DNA of 64,000 nt from Promethearchaeia archaeon (GTDB taxonomy: Archaea > Asgardarchaeota > Lokiarchaeia > Sigyniarchaeales > SOKP01), in assembly GCA_029856125.1 (NCBI GenBank), contig JAHQWJ010000009.1, forward strand, positions 1-64,000, written 5' to 3'. A program made the position numbers and the translations under genes. The notes under the pieces are model-generated. The model had not been told where the DNA came from, did not search any database, and was given only the letters and a program-made list of their open reading frames with translations. The number at the start of each line of letters is the position of its first letter. Positions within the stretch are counted from its first letter, which is position 1. Below, in pieces: positions 9,122 through 17,570 of the stretch.

Positions 9122-10429
9122 TTATTCCGACCTCCCTTGATTTAATAATCCATACAATTGATTGAGTAATTCCTCGTCTGAAGGAAGGTTATTAGGTGGA
9201 TTTATTATTTTATTTAACTCAATGGGTACTTGATCTAGGCGATATGCTAATCCACCGCTTTCAATTCCCGTTATTGTTGTTGGTAACACTACCTCTGCTA
9301 TTTGTGAAGTAGCTGTGTTATGGTTATCAATAAGAATTAGTGGTTTTTTTGCCATTTTTGAGCTTAGAACATGAGGTAAATGAGAAATGGGATCAGTTCC
9401 AACGATAATGGAACAATCGAAATCCTCTTTTTCAATTTTTGAGGCGAATCCTTCTTCTGTTTTTATGTTTTGATTGCCTTTAAATTCTAAATGACCCGAT
9501 ATTCCATAAGCAGAAAGCGCTACATGGTCGAAGCCTGCCATGTTAAAATGACCTCCTAATAGCATTAAAGAAATTCGACCTTTTTCTTGTCTTTCATTTA
9601 TCAGTTGTAACAAATCTAATAGTTCTTCTACTAAATCATAATCAGAATGGGGCTGAATAACACCCTGACCTAGAATAATCACTCCATTTTCTGCACCAGT
9701 AAGATGGAGTAATAAGCGTTTAAGATCGCTTTGATCTATTCCTGCTACTCCTTCAGAAGGTATGCTATCTGCAGAACAGCACTCTTCTTTTAGCATTCGT
9801 ATAAGTTCAATATCCTTATTTGGTTCAACCATCAATGCTAGGTCTCTGACGCCCATGACTCCAAAGGAGGCTGTCTTTACAGGATCGATTATTGCTAATG
9901 TTTTAATTTCTCTTCCAGTCATACGAAATTTACCCCGAGAAAAGAGAAGTTTATTTAGTAATCGAGGAATCGTCTCTGCGGGATTAGCCCCCCATAGAAT
10001 TATCAAATCCCCTTTGTTAATGACTTCAGTAATGGTCGTAAAATTTATTCCTAAGCTTTTTGCTTTGTTCAAAAACTTCCCCTGACAAATTGAAGCATTT
10101 GAGTCTATGAAACCATTGATCTCTCTTGCTAGTTTTATGCCTGCTTCTTGAGCTTCGCATGTTACATTTGAAAATCCATAAAGAACAGGTTTATTAGATT
10201 TTTTTATAATTTCTACAACTGAATTCATTGCTTCATCCCAAGATACCTCAATCAATTCACCGTCTTTTCTAATCAATGGGCTAGTAATCCTATTTTTAGC
10301 ACTCACTTGATCAAACCTTTCTTTTCCCTTTAAACAAGCCCCTATAACTTCACTAATAAACATTCCATCGCTTTGAACGATGATATCGTCGCATAGGAGC
10401 GAACAACCGGAACAAGTAAATCTTTTCAT
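9122..10429 (-). CDS. fwdB: Formylmethanofuran dehydrogenase subunit B (tungsto/molybdopterin catalytic subunit)
   Basis: 435 residues. The N-terminal 4Fe-4S motif uses Cys6, Cys9, Cys13 and Cys32 (CSGCSLLCDD...ACLKGKERF). The active-site position is Cys115 in DSNASICQGK, so the enzyme is a cysteine form rather than a selenocysteine form. LIILWGANPAETIPRLL and VVLPTTITGIESGGLAYRLD are typical of the family. FwdB reduces CO2 to formate at a tungsten or molybdenum bis-pterin centre in the cytoplasm. Which metal is used cannot be decided from the sequence. Confidence 0.9.
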   Translation of the reverse strand: MKRFTCSGCSLLCDDIIVQSDGMFISEVIGACLKGKERFDQVSAKNRITSPLIRKDGELIEVSWDEAMNSVVEIIKKSNKPVLYGFSNVTCEAQEAGIKLAREINGFIDSNASICQGKFLNKAKSLGINFTTITEVINKGDLIILWGANPAETIPRLLNKLLFSRGKFRMTGREIKTLAIIDPVKTASFGVMGVRDLALMVEPNKDIELIRMLKEECCSADSIPSEGVAGIDQSDLKRLLLHLTGAENGVIILGQGVIQPHSDYDLVEELLDLLQLINERQEKGRISLMLLGGHFNMAGFDHVALSAYGISGHLEFKGNQNIKTEEGFASKIEKEDFDCSIIVGTDPISHLPHVLSSKMAKKPLILIDNHNTATSQIAEVVLPTTITGIESGGLAYRLDQVPIELNKIINPPNNLPSDEELLNQLYGLLNQGRSE

Positions 10430-10464
10430 AATAAATTCCTCAATAAATTTAAGTAAATCCCTAA

Positions 10465-10932
10465 TTAAACATATTCAATCTTAACTGCTTCGCGAGGACA
10501 ATAGGTTTCACAAACGCGACATTCCCTCTCTCTTCCTCCCGCTTCTAACCTTCTACAATGTTCAATTTTTAACAATTCACATTTTCCTCCTACTACCTGA
10601 AAGAGTTGGTGTTCCTCAGGAGGATATTCTGGAGCTTTACCACTTAAACTAGATGGACAATATCTTGCGTTTACGGGACAAACAGTGACGCAAATTCCAC
10701 AACCATCACAAAGATCTTCATCGATATTTATTTTTAGCTCCTTTTGTTGCCCTTCTTCTGAACCAAGAATCTCTTTTAATGTATCATATTGTTTTTTATA
10801 CTTCGGCTCTAAAAGCGGAGGGCAATCGTCAATTTTAACTTTACCCTGCAATAAATCTAAACTAAACGCCATACATGTAGGCTTTCCGCATTTTTTACAG
10901 TTGGTTTTTGGTAGAAATTTATACAATTCCAT
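10465..10932 (-). CDS. FwdG-like polyferredoxin with N-terminal Fe-S domain
   Basis: 155 residues. The N-terminus has the Fes-domain motif NCKKCGKPTCMAFSLDLL with a further Cys in DDCPPLL. Next comes CDGCGICVTVCPVNARYC, and the C-terminal motif is CRVCETYCPREAV with an earlier Cys in EHCRRL. It is the first gene of the fwd operon (36 bases before fwdB), so it probably feeds electrons to FwdB. It is larger than the classical two-cluster FwdG because of the added N-terminal domain. AAGGTGA on the coding strand lies about 30 bases before the ATG, too far for a normal ribosome site. No FwdC or FwdF gene follows. Confidence 0.8.
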   Translation of the reverse strand: MELYKFLPKTNCKKCGKPTCMAFSLDLLQGKVKIDDCPPLLEPKYKKQYDTLKEILGSEEGQQKELKINIDEDLCDGCGICVTVCPVNARYCPSSLSGKAPEYPPEEHQLFQVVGGKCELLKIEHCRRLEAGGRERECRVCETYCPREAVKIEYV

Positions 10933-11086
10933 AAAGTTTTGAACTGGTAAATTAATTCACCTTATAAGTATAATTAATATAGAGTCTCACGAGTCTATAA
11001 TATTTAGAAACTTATTAATTTCTTTAGATTATTGAATATAAATTAATCCGCTCCTACTGCTCATCTCAACATATAGGCGGAAATCT

Positions 11087-11221
11087 ATGTTAGTTAATTA
11101 TAAAGATCTTATTCCATCCATTGTCCTGTTGATAACTGTTATTATATATTGGAAATTTTATCCCATTACACCACAAGTATGGATGGAAAATAAGAAAAAG
11201 CTCAAAGAACTTGGATTCTAA
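11087..11221 (+). CDS. 44-residue single-pass membrane protein
   Basis: Starts at ATG 11087 after an AGGCGG ribosome-site-like sequence (11075-11080) and ends at TAA 11219-11221. Residues 8-25 are a hydrophobic helix (LIPSIVLLITVIIYWKFY), followed by a short basic tail (MENKKKLKELGF). It sits alone between two leftward operons. No homologue was recognised. The spacing, hydrophobic helix and charged tail suggest a real small membrane protein. Confidence 0.5.
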   Translation: MLVNYKDLIPSIVLLITVIIYWKFYPITPQVWMENKKKLKELGF

Positions 11222-11261
11222 TCAAAAAATAAATTTAAATCCTTCTTTTTTTTTAATTTAG

Positions 11262-12185
11262 TTATAATTTTGAGAGAACGTGTTTTAGTTTTGTGTATAT
11301 GCTGTTAATTGCTTGACTAGCGTCTGATTCGGGTGCGTAATCTACAACAGGTTTTGCGTAAGACATAGCTTCCGGAATAGACAGGTCGAAGTTGATTTTG
11401 CCTAAAATTTCATGACTCGATTTTTTGATGTAGCTGTTTAATTGCTTTTGGGATGCGCTTTTTAAATCTGCTTTATTTATGACAATCCCGAAAGGAATGT
11501 TAAACTGGGTAACCATTTCAAGTGCTCGTGTTAAATCGTGTATTCCTGAAGGCGTTGGCTCTGTAATTGCAACTACATAGTCTAAACCTGAAACTGTAGC
11601 AATTACGGGGCAGCCTATTCCTGGTGGACCATCAATTAGAATTAAGTTTGTATCTTCATATTTTTTAAGATGATTTGCGTGTTCCTTAACCTCTGAAACC
11701 AATAAACCAGAGGTGGTGCTTCCCAATTTAGTTTTTCCATAAATTAAAGGTAATTCGCTACTGGTTTCATAAGATATTATTTCTCCGCTTTTAACTGGAT
11801 TAATTTCAAAAGCGCTTTCAGGGCATAAAACTTTACAAGCTCCACATCCTTCACACGCTAAATAGTTGATAATAGGAATATTATTGTTCTCATCCCAATT
11901 TAACGCTTTAAATTCACAAAAATGCTCGTCATAACATTGTTTGCATTGTGTGCATTTATCCTCTAAGAATGTGGCTTTTTTTGTCGTATACATATCTTGG
12001 GTTAGTACTTCTTCCTTAGACTTAGCTGGTAATATTAGGGCTAAATTAGGGGCATCGACATCGCAATCTAATACTATTAGATTAACATCGTGATCTTTGT
12101 GAGCTAAACTAGCTAACGAAGCTACGAGGGAAGTTTTTCCTACTCCTCCTTTTCCAGAGATAACAGCAATCTTCTTTCTATTCAC
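11262..12185 (-). CDS. MinD/ParA-type ATPase with ferredoxin insertion (ORP-type), paralogue 1
   Basis: 307 residues. The deviant Walker A is SGKGGVGKTS at residues 10-18. A ferredoxin-like insertion at about residues 72-125 has CTQCKQCYDEHFC and CEGCGACKVLCPE. Later motifs are LIDGPPGIGCPV and GIVINKADLKS. The family couples ATP hydrolysis to Fe-S or metal-cluster handling. In Desulfovibrio the paired ATPases of this type belong to the orange-protein complex. It overlaps the upstream ATPase gene by 4 bases, so the two are probably made together. Confidence 0.85.
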   Translation of the reverse strand: MNRKKIAVISGKGGVGKTSLVASLASLAHKDHDVNLIVLDCDVDAPNLALILPAKSKEEVLTQDMYTTKKATFLEDKCTQCKQCYDEHFCEFKALNWDENNNIPIINYLACEGCGACKVLCPESAFEINPVKSGEIISYETSSELPLIYGKTKLGSTTSGLLVSEVKEHANHLKKYEDTNLILIDGPPGIGCPVIATVSGLDYVVAITEPTPSGIHDLTRALEMVTQFNIPFGIVINKADLKSASQKQLNSYIKKSSHEILGKINFDLSIPEAMSYAKPVVDYAPESDASQAINSIYTKLKHVLSKL

Positions 12186-13099
12186 TTTGAAAATTCACTC
12201 CACTCTATAAGATTCTCAAAAATTTTAGTAAACGATTTGTAGCCAGCTCCATCCCTATCAAACTTGCTTTTTTCTTCCATTAAAGGAATCCCTTGACAAT
12301 ACGAACTCACAATTTCTTCGTCTAAAGGAATGTCGCCTAAAACTTCTACACCATTTTCTTCTAATTCTTTTAAAAATTTCTCTTTATAACCCAGCAGCGA
12401 TGATCGATTCACAATAGCCTTGTATTCTTTTTTCAATAAAGTAATCAGTTCTATGATTCTCAGTAAATCGAGCTTTCCGAACCTCGTGGGTTCTGTAACT
12501 GGTATGACAAGATCAGCTCCATTAATCAATTCTTCTACGTCGCAATGAGCTCCAGGTGCTGTGTCCAATATAACGATGTCATATTTCTCTGGCTCTGTTT
12601 CTATAACCTCTTCTAAATTCTCCATGAGTTTATTTACAATCACGGCTGAGCGCGCTTCCGATGGCTTTAATTCGCCTAGAAAAAGATCTATGTTAAGTGC
12701 GGAGGCTGTGTAAGTCCATCCAATAACTTTTAAGTCGGGTTCAATGGCGTTAGTCGGACAAATCTTATAGCATAATTTGCAACCTGAACAGACAGTCGAT
12801 ATCGGAATTGGATAGGAATCTTTTATGTATAATAGTGCGTGAGTTCCGCAATTTTCTGCGCACAACCCACACTTATTACATTTATCTTCATTTATTTTTG
12901 GTAGGAAATATAAAACTTCTGTTTTATTCTTAAGCTTTGCGTTCAATAATAAAAACGTATTAGGATTTTCAACATCGCCGTCGATAAGAAGTACTTTATA
13001 TCCCTTATTTTTAAACATTATTGCCAAATTCACGGCCACGAGCGTTTTTCCCGTTCCGCCCTTGCCACCTGTAACACAGATAATTTTAGGTTTGACCAT
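12182..13099 (-). CDS. MinD/ParA-type ATPase with ferredoxin insertion (ORP-type), paralogue 2
   Basis: 305 residues. Walker A is GGKGGTGKT at residues 10-19. The insertion at about residues 88-125 carries CNKCGLCAENC and CSGCKLCYKICPTNAI. The switch region is ILDTAPGAHCDVEELI. Its order and length match paralogue 1, so the pair is an old duplication that likely forms a heterodimer (inference). It is transcribed from the NifX-like gene side, 55 bases after the end of that gene, and translationally coupled to paralogue 1. Confidence 0.85.
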   Translation of the reverse strand: MVKPKIICVTGGKGGTGKTLVAVNLAIMFKNKGYKVLLIDGDVENPNTFLLLNAKLKNKTEVLYFLPKINEDKCNKCGLCAENCGTHALLYIKDSYPIPISTVCSGCKLCYKICPTNAIEPDLKVIGWTYTASALNIDLFLGELKPSEARSAVIVNKLMENLEEVIETEPEKYDIVILDTAPGAHCDVEELINGADLVIPVTEPTRFGKLDLLRIIELITLLKKEYKAIVNRSSLLGYKEKFLKELEENGVEVLGDIPLDEEIVSSYCQGIPLMEEKSKFDRDGAGYKSFTKIFENLIEWSEFSK

Positions 13100-13154
13100 T
13101 TTAATCTAGCTTTTTATTAAATAGGTTATCCATATTTATTTTACTAAATTAAAA

Positions 13155-13589
13155 TTATTGTCTCCTTCTACCGCCACCACCGCCCATGCCTGCGCCTCGG
13201 CCTCCGCCCATACCTGCGTGAGCTCCAACATTTGAAGCCGTAAGAACTGGCAATTTATCACTTAAACGTAAGTCTATCAATTCTTTCACAGTTAAACTTC
13301 CACCCTGTGATTGATAAATTTTAAGATTCAAAGCGCTTAAAGAATTCATTGCGTTAGGACCTAAATTGCCTACAATGACTTCTGTAGCTCCGTTATTACC
13401 AATGACTTGAGCTGCTGCAATTCCCGCACCGCCCATCGCACCCTGCGCATCATTCGCAACGGATTTAACTTCTACTATTTCGTTATTCTCAATTGTAACA
13501 AAGGTGAAGCTGCTGCACCTTCCAAAACGTTGATTCATAACCTCTTTCAAGCCTTGATTTCCAAAAGTAGGAATACCAACTATTACCAT
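13155..13589 (-). CDS. NifX/orange-protein-type small metal-cluster protein with Gly/Arg-rich tail
   Basis: 144 residues of the dinitrogenase iron-molybdenum cofactor-binding family. It starts with a beta-strand (VGIPTFGN) and has QRFGRCSSFTFVTIENNEIVEV, then NNGATEVIVGNLGPNAMNSL. The last 20 residues are nearly all Gly, Met, Ala and Arg (GMGGGRGAGMGGGGG). The family binds Mo-, Fe- or Cu-containing clusters. No nitrogenase is in the window, so an ORP-like role is more likely. It heads the operon with the two ferredoxin-ATPases. A TGAAT-N4-ATTCT-type dyad lies 61-74 bases upstream of the start. Confidence 0.8.
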   Translation of the reverse strand: MVIVGIPTFGNQGLKEVMNQRFGRCSSFTFVTIENNEIVEVKSVANDAQGAMGGAGIAAAQVIGNNGATEVIVGNLGPNAMNSLSALNLKIYQSQGGSLTVKELIDLRLSDKLPVLTASNVGAHAGMGGGRGAGMGGGGGRRRQ

Positions 13590-13649
13590 TTTTTATATAT
13601 CACCATTTAAAGTATGAGTAAACTAAATTTTATTATAATATAAGTTTTA

Positions 13650-13663
13650 TGAATAATTATTCT
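13650..13663. promoter_or_regulatory. TGAATAATTATTCT dyad, copy of a shared operator
   Basis: It is a near-perfect palindrome upstream of the NifX-like gene and two-ATPase operon that starts at 13589. A weaker half-copy (AAATAATTATCA) follows directly. The same pattern is found before five other transcription units in this window. Confidence 0.6.
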
Positions 13664-13700
13664 AAATAATTATCACGAAGAACAAATAACTTATAATCAC

Positions 13701-13778
13701 TCTTCTGAAAACTCAGAAGGATAATCGGCTTGTTTTCTTAAAAATGTAATTTATTGGGTTCTGTTAAAAAAAACAAGC
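13701..13778. terminator. Two stem-loop sequences after the NifX-like gene, possible terminator
   Basis: CTTCTGA at 13702-13708 pairs with TCAGAAG at 13713-13719 around a 4-base loop. GCTTGTTTT (13728-13736) pairs with AAAACAAGC (13770-13778) over a 33-base spacer. On the minus strand they follow the stop codon of the gene at 13810. A termination or processing role is inference. Confidence 0.35.
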
Positions 13779-13809
13779 AATCTATAAAAATTCCACAAAG
13801 GAGTACAAT

Positions 13810-14196
13810 TTACGCCAGATCTCTATCAAATATAAGATCTTCTGCCGGAGTTATTTTTAATTTCCCTTTTAAATAAAGAGCTAATAGATCTTTTACGAGT
13901 ATACTTCCATCAGGCGCTTGGTATGTTTTAACATTTAAAGAATTTAGTGCCATTGAAGCATTTGGCCCCAATTTCTTAACAATCAACTTTTCGGCGCCAT
14001 TATTTCTAACAATTTTAGCTGCTAAAGTTCCTCTACTTCTGGTTTCATCAGCCGCAGAATTTTCAATTACTTTAACCTGTGTAATTTCATTATTATCTAA
14101 TGTAATGAAAGTAAAACTCTCGCACATTCCAAATTTGGGGTGGACCTTTTCGTTTAATCCTCCCTCCCTATGACTCGGGATTGCTATTATTTCCAT
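13810..14196 (-). CDS. NifX/orange-protein-type small metal-cluster protein
   Basis: 128 residues, clearly paralogous to the protein at 13155: KFGMCESFTFITLDNNEITQVK, NNGAEKLIVKKLGPNASMALNSLNVKTYQAPDGSILVKDLL. It keeps the GxCxSFTF core but has no glycine-rich tail and is slightly basic. It is probably a cofactor carrier or storage protein, or a decoy partner of the other paralogues. It is transcribed singly. The long divergent region to the Mrp gene contains one copy of the shared dyad. Confidence 0.8.
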   Translation of the reverse strand: MEIIAIPSHREGGLNEKVHPKFGMCESFTFITLDNNEITQVKVIENSAADETRSRGTLAAKIVRNNGAEKLIVKKLGPNASMALNSLNVKTYQAPDGSILVKDLLALYLKGKLKITPAEDLIFDRDLA

Positions 14197-14568
14197 TTTA
14201 GTATTACCTCTATATACTAATCTTAACCTTAATTTGATTTATACTTAACTAGAAATGTGGTTATAGACTTGAATAATTAACTAAAAATTTAAAAGGTTAT
14301 TATAGATGCAACCACATATTCCAAATAAATTTCTATACCAATTCCTTATATAATGTGAGGGAAAAATTAAAGAATAAAGAATAATTATTCATAAAATGAT
14401 TTTGATTTTATAATTAAATCTGGATAAATTAAACTTAAATATAATTGAAAGCATGTAAGCCTTTTCAAAATATTAGCGATAAATTAAAGGAGATAATTGT
14501 ATATTTAAAATCATAAGCATAAATTAAAGAAATTAATAGTTAAAATCAATTAAAAAAGTGAATGAAAT
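14197..14568. other. Divergent intergenic region between NifX-like gene and Mrp ATPase gene
   Basis: 372 very A+T-rich bases with no ORF. It holds AATGTGGTT (about 14253) and its near inverse AACCACAT (about 14310), a TTATATAA box at 14346-14353, and the shared dyad at 14378-14391. Confidence 0.5.
14378..14391. promoter_or_regulatory. AGAATAATTATTCA dyad, copy of a shared operator
   Basis: It lies almost midway between the divergent starts at 14196 and 14569, so it could serve either or both genes. It differs from the consensus TGAATAATTATTCA at one end base. Confidence 0.5.
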
Positions 14569-15441
14569 ATGGGAGAAGATGAAATACCCGATATAGATTT
14601 AAAAGAAACAGTAGCCCAAGGTAAGCAAGAGAAACTGGACCAGCAAACGTTGAATATTAATGATAATATGGCTAAAATAAAACATAAAATCGTGGTCATA
14701 TCAGGGAAGGGAGGCGTTGGTAAAACAACTGTAGCAGTGAACCTCGCAATGAGTTTAGCAAGCGTAGGTTTACGCGTAGGGATATTAGACGTAGATATAA
14801 CGGGACCTAATGTAACTAAGATGTTAGGTATTGCCTCTGATGTTAGACCTCGAGTTGATCCCGATGCTAAGAAGTTTTACCCCGTTGATGGCCCCTTAAA
14901 CACTAAAGTAGTTAGTATGGCTTTTCTGATAGAAGATAGCGATACTCCAGTAATTTGGCGAGGTCCAATGAAAATGTCGGCAGTAAGACAATTTTTGGGA
15001 GAAGCCTTATGGGGAGACCTTGATTACCTAATCTGTGATTTACCTCCTGGCACTTCTGATGAAACTCTTGATATACTACAACTAATTCCAGACGAAAATG
15101 TAGTTGTTGTATCCACACCGCAAGAAGTTGCACTTATGGACGCTCGAAAGACAATTGTAATGGCAAAAACAATGGAAAGACATGTCCTTGGGATAATTGA
15201 AAATATGTCCGGTTTTAAATGCCCTCATTGTAGCGAATATATTGATCTTTACCCTCCTGGCGGCGCAGAAAAGGCTTCCAAAGATTTTAATATAACATTT
15301 TTAGGACAAATTCCTTTTGAGGTCGAAGTTAGTCAACAAGGAGATAGGGGTTTACCATTTATATTAAAATACCCTGAAAGCGCAAGTACTAAGGCATTTA
15401 AAGCAGCTGTATCTAAAATAAGAGAAGAATTAGAAAAATAA
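14569..15441 (+). CDS. Mrp/Nbp35-family Fe-S cluster carrier ATPase
   Basis: 290 residues. Walker A GKGGVGKTT is at residues 46-54. VDITGPNVTKMLGI and DYLICDLPPGTSDETLDILQL are diagnostic of Mrp/ApbC/Nbp35. The C-terminal CxxC (GFKCPHCSEY, about residue 212) is the site that binds a bridging 4Fe-4S cluster between two subunits. The N-terminal four-cysteine cluster of eukaryotic Nbp35 is absent; a 40-residue acidic/polar stretch takes its place. It delivers Fe-S clusters to apo-proteins in the cytoplasm. It sits among the NifX-like genes, converging with the one at 15471. Confidence 0.9.
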   Translation: MGEDEIPDIDLKETVAQGKQEKLDQQTLNINDNMAKIKHKIVVISGKGGVGKTTVAVNLAMSLASVGLRVGILDVDITGPNVTKMLGIASDVRPRVDPDAKKFYPVDGPLNTKVVSMAFLIEDSDTPVIWRGPMKMSAVRQFLGEALWGDLDYLICDLPPGTSDETLDILQLIPDENVVVVSTPQEVALMDARKTIVMAKTMERHVLGIIENMSGFKCPHCSEYIDLYPPGGAEKASKDFNITFLGQIPFEVEVSQQGDRGLPFILKYPESASTKAFKAAVSKIREELEK

Positions 15442-15470
15442 ATTTTTATAACTTTTTATTTTAATTTTTA

Positions 15471-15857
15471 TTAGCAGTTATGATCTGAGTGACCACTACC
15501 GCTACCTGCACATTGGGGCTCATTTAGAGATTGTAAATTACCTTGTAAAAATAATTGGATATTATCAGCCAGAGTTCCCTTTACTCCTTTAAATAATCCA
15601 ATTCCATAGTGAGTGAACCCTGCATATGGTCGTCCACCTATGCCTCCCACAATCATATCTGTTACGCTTCTTTGTTTCATGTCATTAACTGGTTCCATAC
15701 AACCCTGATGCCCATTATTTTGTAAAGAAAATACCTTCTTCACATTTTTTTCTTCGTCAATTTCAATTCCTACATAATACCTACAATGACCAAAATGTTC
15801 TGAAATTGCGTCGGATAGTTCTGGTCCATCGGAAGGAATTCCTATAACTTGATTCAT
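15471..15857 (-). CDS. NifX/orange-protein-type small metal-cluster protein, Gly/Ser/His tail
   Basis: 128 residues of the same family: GIPSDGPELSDAISEHFGHCRYYVGIEI, DMIVGGIGGRPYAGFTHYGIGLFKG. The tail CAGSGSGHSDHNC is rich in Ser, Gly and His with two cysteines, a likely extra metal site. It also has a CMEPVND motif in the middle. It converges with the Mrp gene (29 bases apart) and has a dyad of the shared operator 34 bases before its start. Confidence 0.8.
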   Translation of the reverse strand: MNQVIGIPSDGPELSDAISEHFGHCRYYVGIEIDEEKNVKKVFSLQNNGHQGCMEPVNDMKQRSVTDMIVGGIGGRPYAGFTHYGIGLFKGVKGTLADNIQLFLQGNLQSLNEPQCAGSGSGHSDHNC

Positions 15858-16222
15858 TTATATCAGCTTTAATTATAATGTTTTTTTAACTGAATGAGTA
15901 TTCATAAGAAGATAAAGTTATCGATTATAAAATATCAAGTCTTTATCTATAGAGAAAAATTAACAATGTGCTATAACCGACAAAAAGTTAAAAGTCCTTG
16001 AAGTCCTATGAACTCTGGGAGTATATATCACCATAATATAAAGTCTGATAAATAAAAAAGAATTTAAACATTTAATTATATGATTTTAATACTCAACTGG
16101 AGAATTTGAAAATCTTCATAATAACAGGGTAAAGGTAATCAAAAATTAACTCAATTCAAAAATCAGATGTTTCAAGGTTTTTAAAAGGGATTATAATTTG
16201 CAAAGAAACGGGTATATATTTA
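15858..16222. other. Intergenic region with a shared operator dyad
   Basis: 365 bases between leftward NifX-like and rightward longin-like genes. Besides the dyad at 15891-15904, the end of this stretch (about 16145-16222) is probably the true 5' part of the longin-like gene. Nothing else was recognised. Confidence 0.5.
15891..15904. promoter_or_regulatory. TGAATGAGTATTCA dyad, copy of a shared operator
   Basis: It matches TGAAT-N4-ATTCA exactly in both arms. With its flanks it differs from the 29021 copy (TGAATGATTATTCA) at one base. It lies 34 bases upstream of the NifX-like gene start at 15857. Confidence 0.6.
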
Positions 16223-16636
16223 TTGGATCTCATTTTGGATTCTGAAATTAATCCTATGTTGCTCTCATCGTTTGTAGGGGCATTGTCCCTATTTGGATCG
16301 GAGAGCTTGGGAAAGATTGAAGAAATTACAATTAAAGGTTTATCCATTCAGATGATCATTGTAAATAAATTTGACCTAGTTTTAATTGCGATAATGGATA
16401 AAGATTTTGTCAAAGAAGATATAAGGGAAGAAGCAGAAAAAGCGCTCGACATGTTTTATCACCTATACCAAAACGAAATTAGTGATTGTACCGATGTTTC
16501 TCAGTTTGAATCATTTAAAAAACTCTTATACGACCAAATTGTTGAGTACTTCAACCGAGTTAATGGGGAAAACACTAAAAAAGAAATCCGAGACTTTGGA
16601 TTTTTCACTGAAGCAATCGCACAAACGAAAAACTAA
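16223..16636 (+). CDS. Longin/Roadblock-like (profilin-fold) small protein
   Basis: 137 residues from TTG 16223. SSFVGALSLFGSESLGKIEEITIKG, IVNKFDLVLIAIMDKDF and EAEKALDMFYHLYQNEI resemble the longin-like regulators of small GTPases abundant in Asgard archaea. The domain's first strand seems to lie upstream: in-frame codons 16184-16222 read KGIIICKETGIYL. There is no ATG, GTG or TTG there after the stop at 16136-16138. Either a start such as ATT 16145 (after AAAGGT) is used, or ATG 16167 would fit if the five-T run at 16178-16182 had six. It converges with the DUF89 gene. Confidence 0.6.
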   Translation: MDLILDSEINPMLLSSFVGALSLFGSESLGKIEEITIKGLSIQMIIVNKFDLVLIAIMDKDFVKEDIREEAEKALDMFYHLYQNEISDCTDVSQFESFKKLLYDQIVEYFNRVNGENTKKEIRDFGFFTEAIAQTKN

Positions 16637-16685
16637 AAGAACTAATCTAAATCTTAATTTACAACCTTTTTCTCTTTCTATAACT

Positions 16686-17570
16686 TTAAAAATTCTCAGT
16701 TTTTCTCTTAAAAATTATGTGTCCTTCTTTAACGGAAAACAACCTTACCATCAATGAACATTTAGCTTTTAGTAAATAATATAGTTCTTTATTTGGTATT
16801 TCCATACCGTGTAAGCTTTCGAAATTACCTTGACCTTTTGATAAAATCACGCCATCCTTTAGAAAAAAGTGCTTCTTGAACTCATCTGTAGTTGTTGGAA
16901 GGTCAATACCCGGTGATCCACTTGCTTCTATGACTTGAACTAAATCAGTTAAACCAACGAATTTTGCATCTTCCAAGGTTGCATCGTTGATAATAGGGGC
17001 TGATCGAACCGAACATATAATTTCTAGTTCTGGAAAAGTTTTAAGCATAGTTTCTACCAATAACTTATCAAACACAATCTCCCCGGCATTATCTAATAAA
17101 ATAAGTAAGTGGTCAGTATCTAGAAGCGATTGTTTAAATGTTTCGTAGTCGTTTATTGCTAACTTGTCTGGTGTAAAATTTTTAATGTCATGTATGAAAT
17201 CAATTTTATGGCTGGTGCCAAAATCTATAGTATTTCCAAGAGCAGCCACAATAATGGCCTCAAATAAAGGATCTTCAGCGTTAGTAACTATGTTTCTAGC
17301 CTCATCGTAGAATTGTAAAGCTAACTTATTATATTGTTTTTTTATTGAAGCGTAGGGATCTTTTACACCTAATGCCTCAGAGACAAGGTTGTACGCCACT
17401 TTACCGATTATCGGAGATGCTCTTTTTTCTAAGTCAAAATTAATGAGATACTCCATTAACTTCCTCTGAGTATCTATAATTATCTCACGGGGTGTATCAG
17501 GTTTCAACAATTGAAAGGCTCTCAATACTTGATTAATAAGGCACGGTATACATTCTGGTTCTAAGTACAT
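16686..17570 (-). CDS. DUF89-family metal-dependent phosphatase (ARMT1-like)
   Basis: 294 residues. The N-terminal YLEPECIPCLINQ motif (Cys7, Cys10) marks the archaeal subgroup of the DUF89 family. The metal-binding core is LLDNAGEIVFDKLLVETM around residues 157-175 and DGVILSKGQGNFESL around 237-252. Family members hydrolyse damaged phosphometabolites as house-cleaning phosphatases. The actual substrate is not known here. It lies divergent from the transporter gene at 17722. Confidence 0.85.
   Translation of the reverse strand: MYLEPECIPCLINQVLRAFQLLKPDTPREIIIDTQRKLMEYLINFDLEKRASPIIGKVAYNLVSEALGVKDPYASIKKQYNKLALQFYDEARNIVTNAEDPLFEAIIVAALGNTIDFGTSHKIDFIHDIKNFTPDKLAINDYETFKQSLLDTDHLLILLDNAGEIVFDKLLVETMLKTFPELEIICSVRSAPIINDATLEDAKFVGLTDLVQVIEASGSPGIDLPTTTDEFKKHFFLKDGVILSKGQGNFESLHGMEIPNKELYYLLKAKCSLMVRLFSVKEGHIIFKRKTENF

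Noticed and set aside
13155-15857. Nitrogenase-related cluster
   Set aside because: NifX-type and NifU-type proteins are present, but no nifHDK, nifB radical SAM or nifEN genes are in the window.
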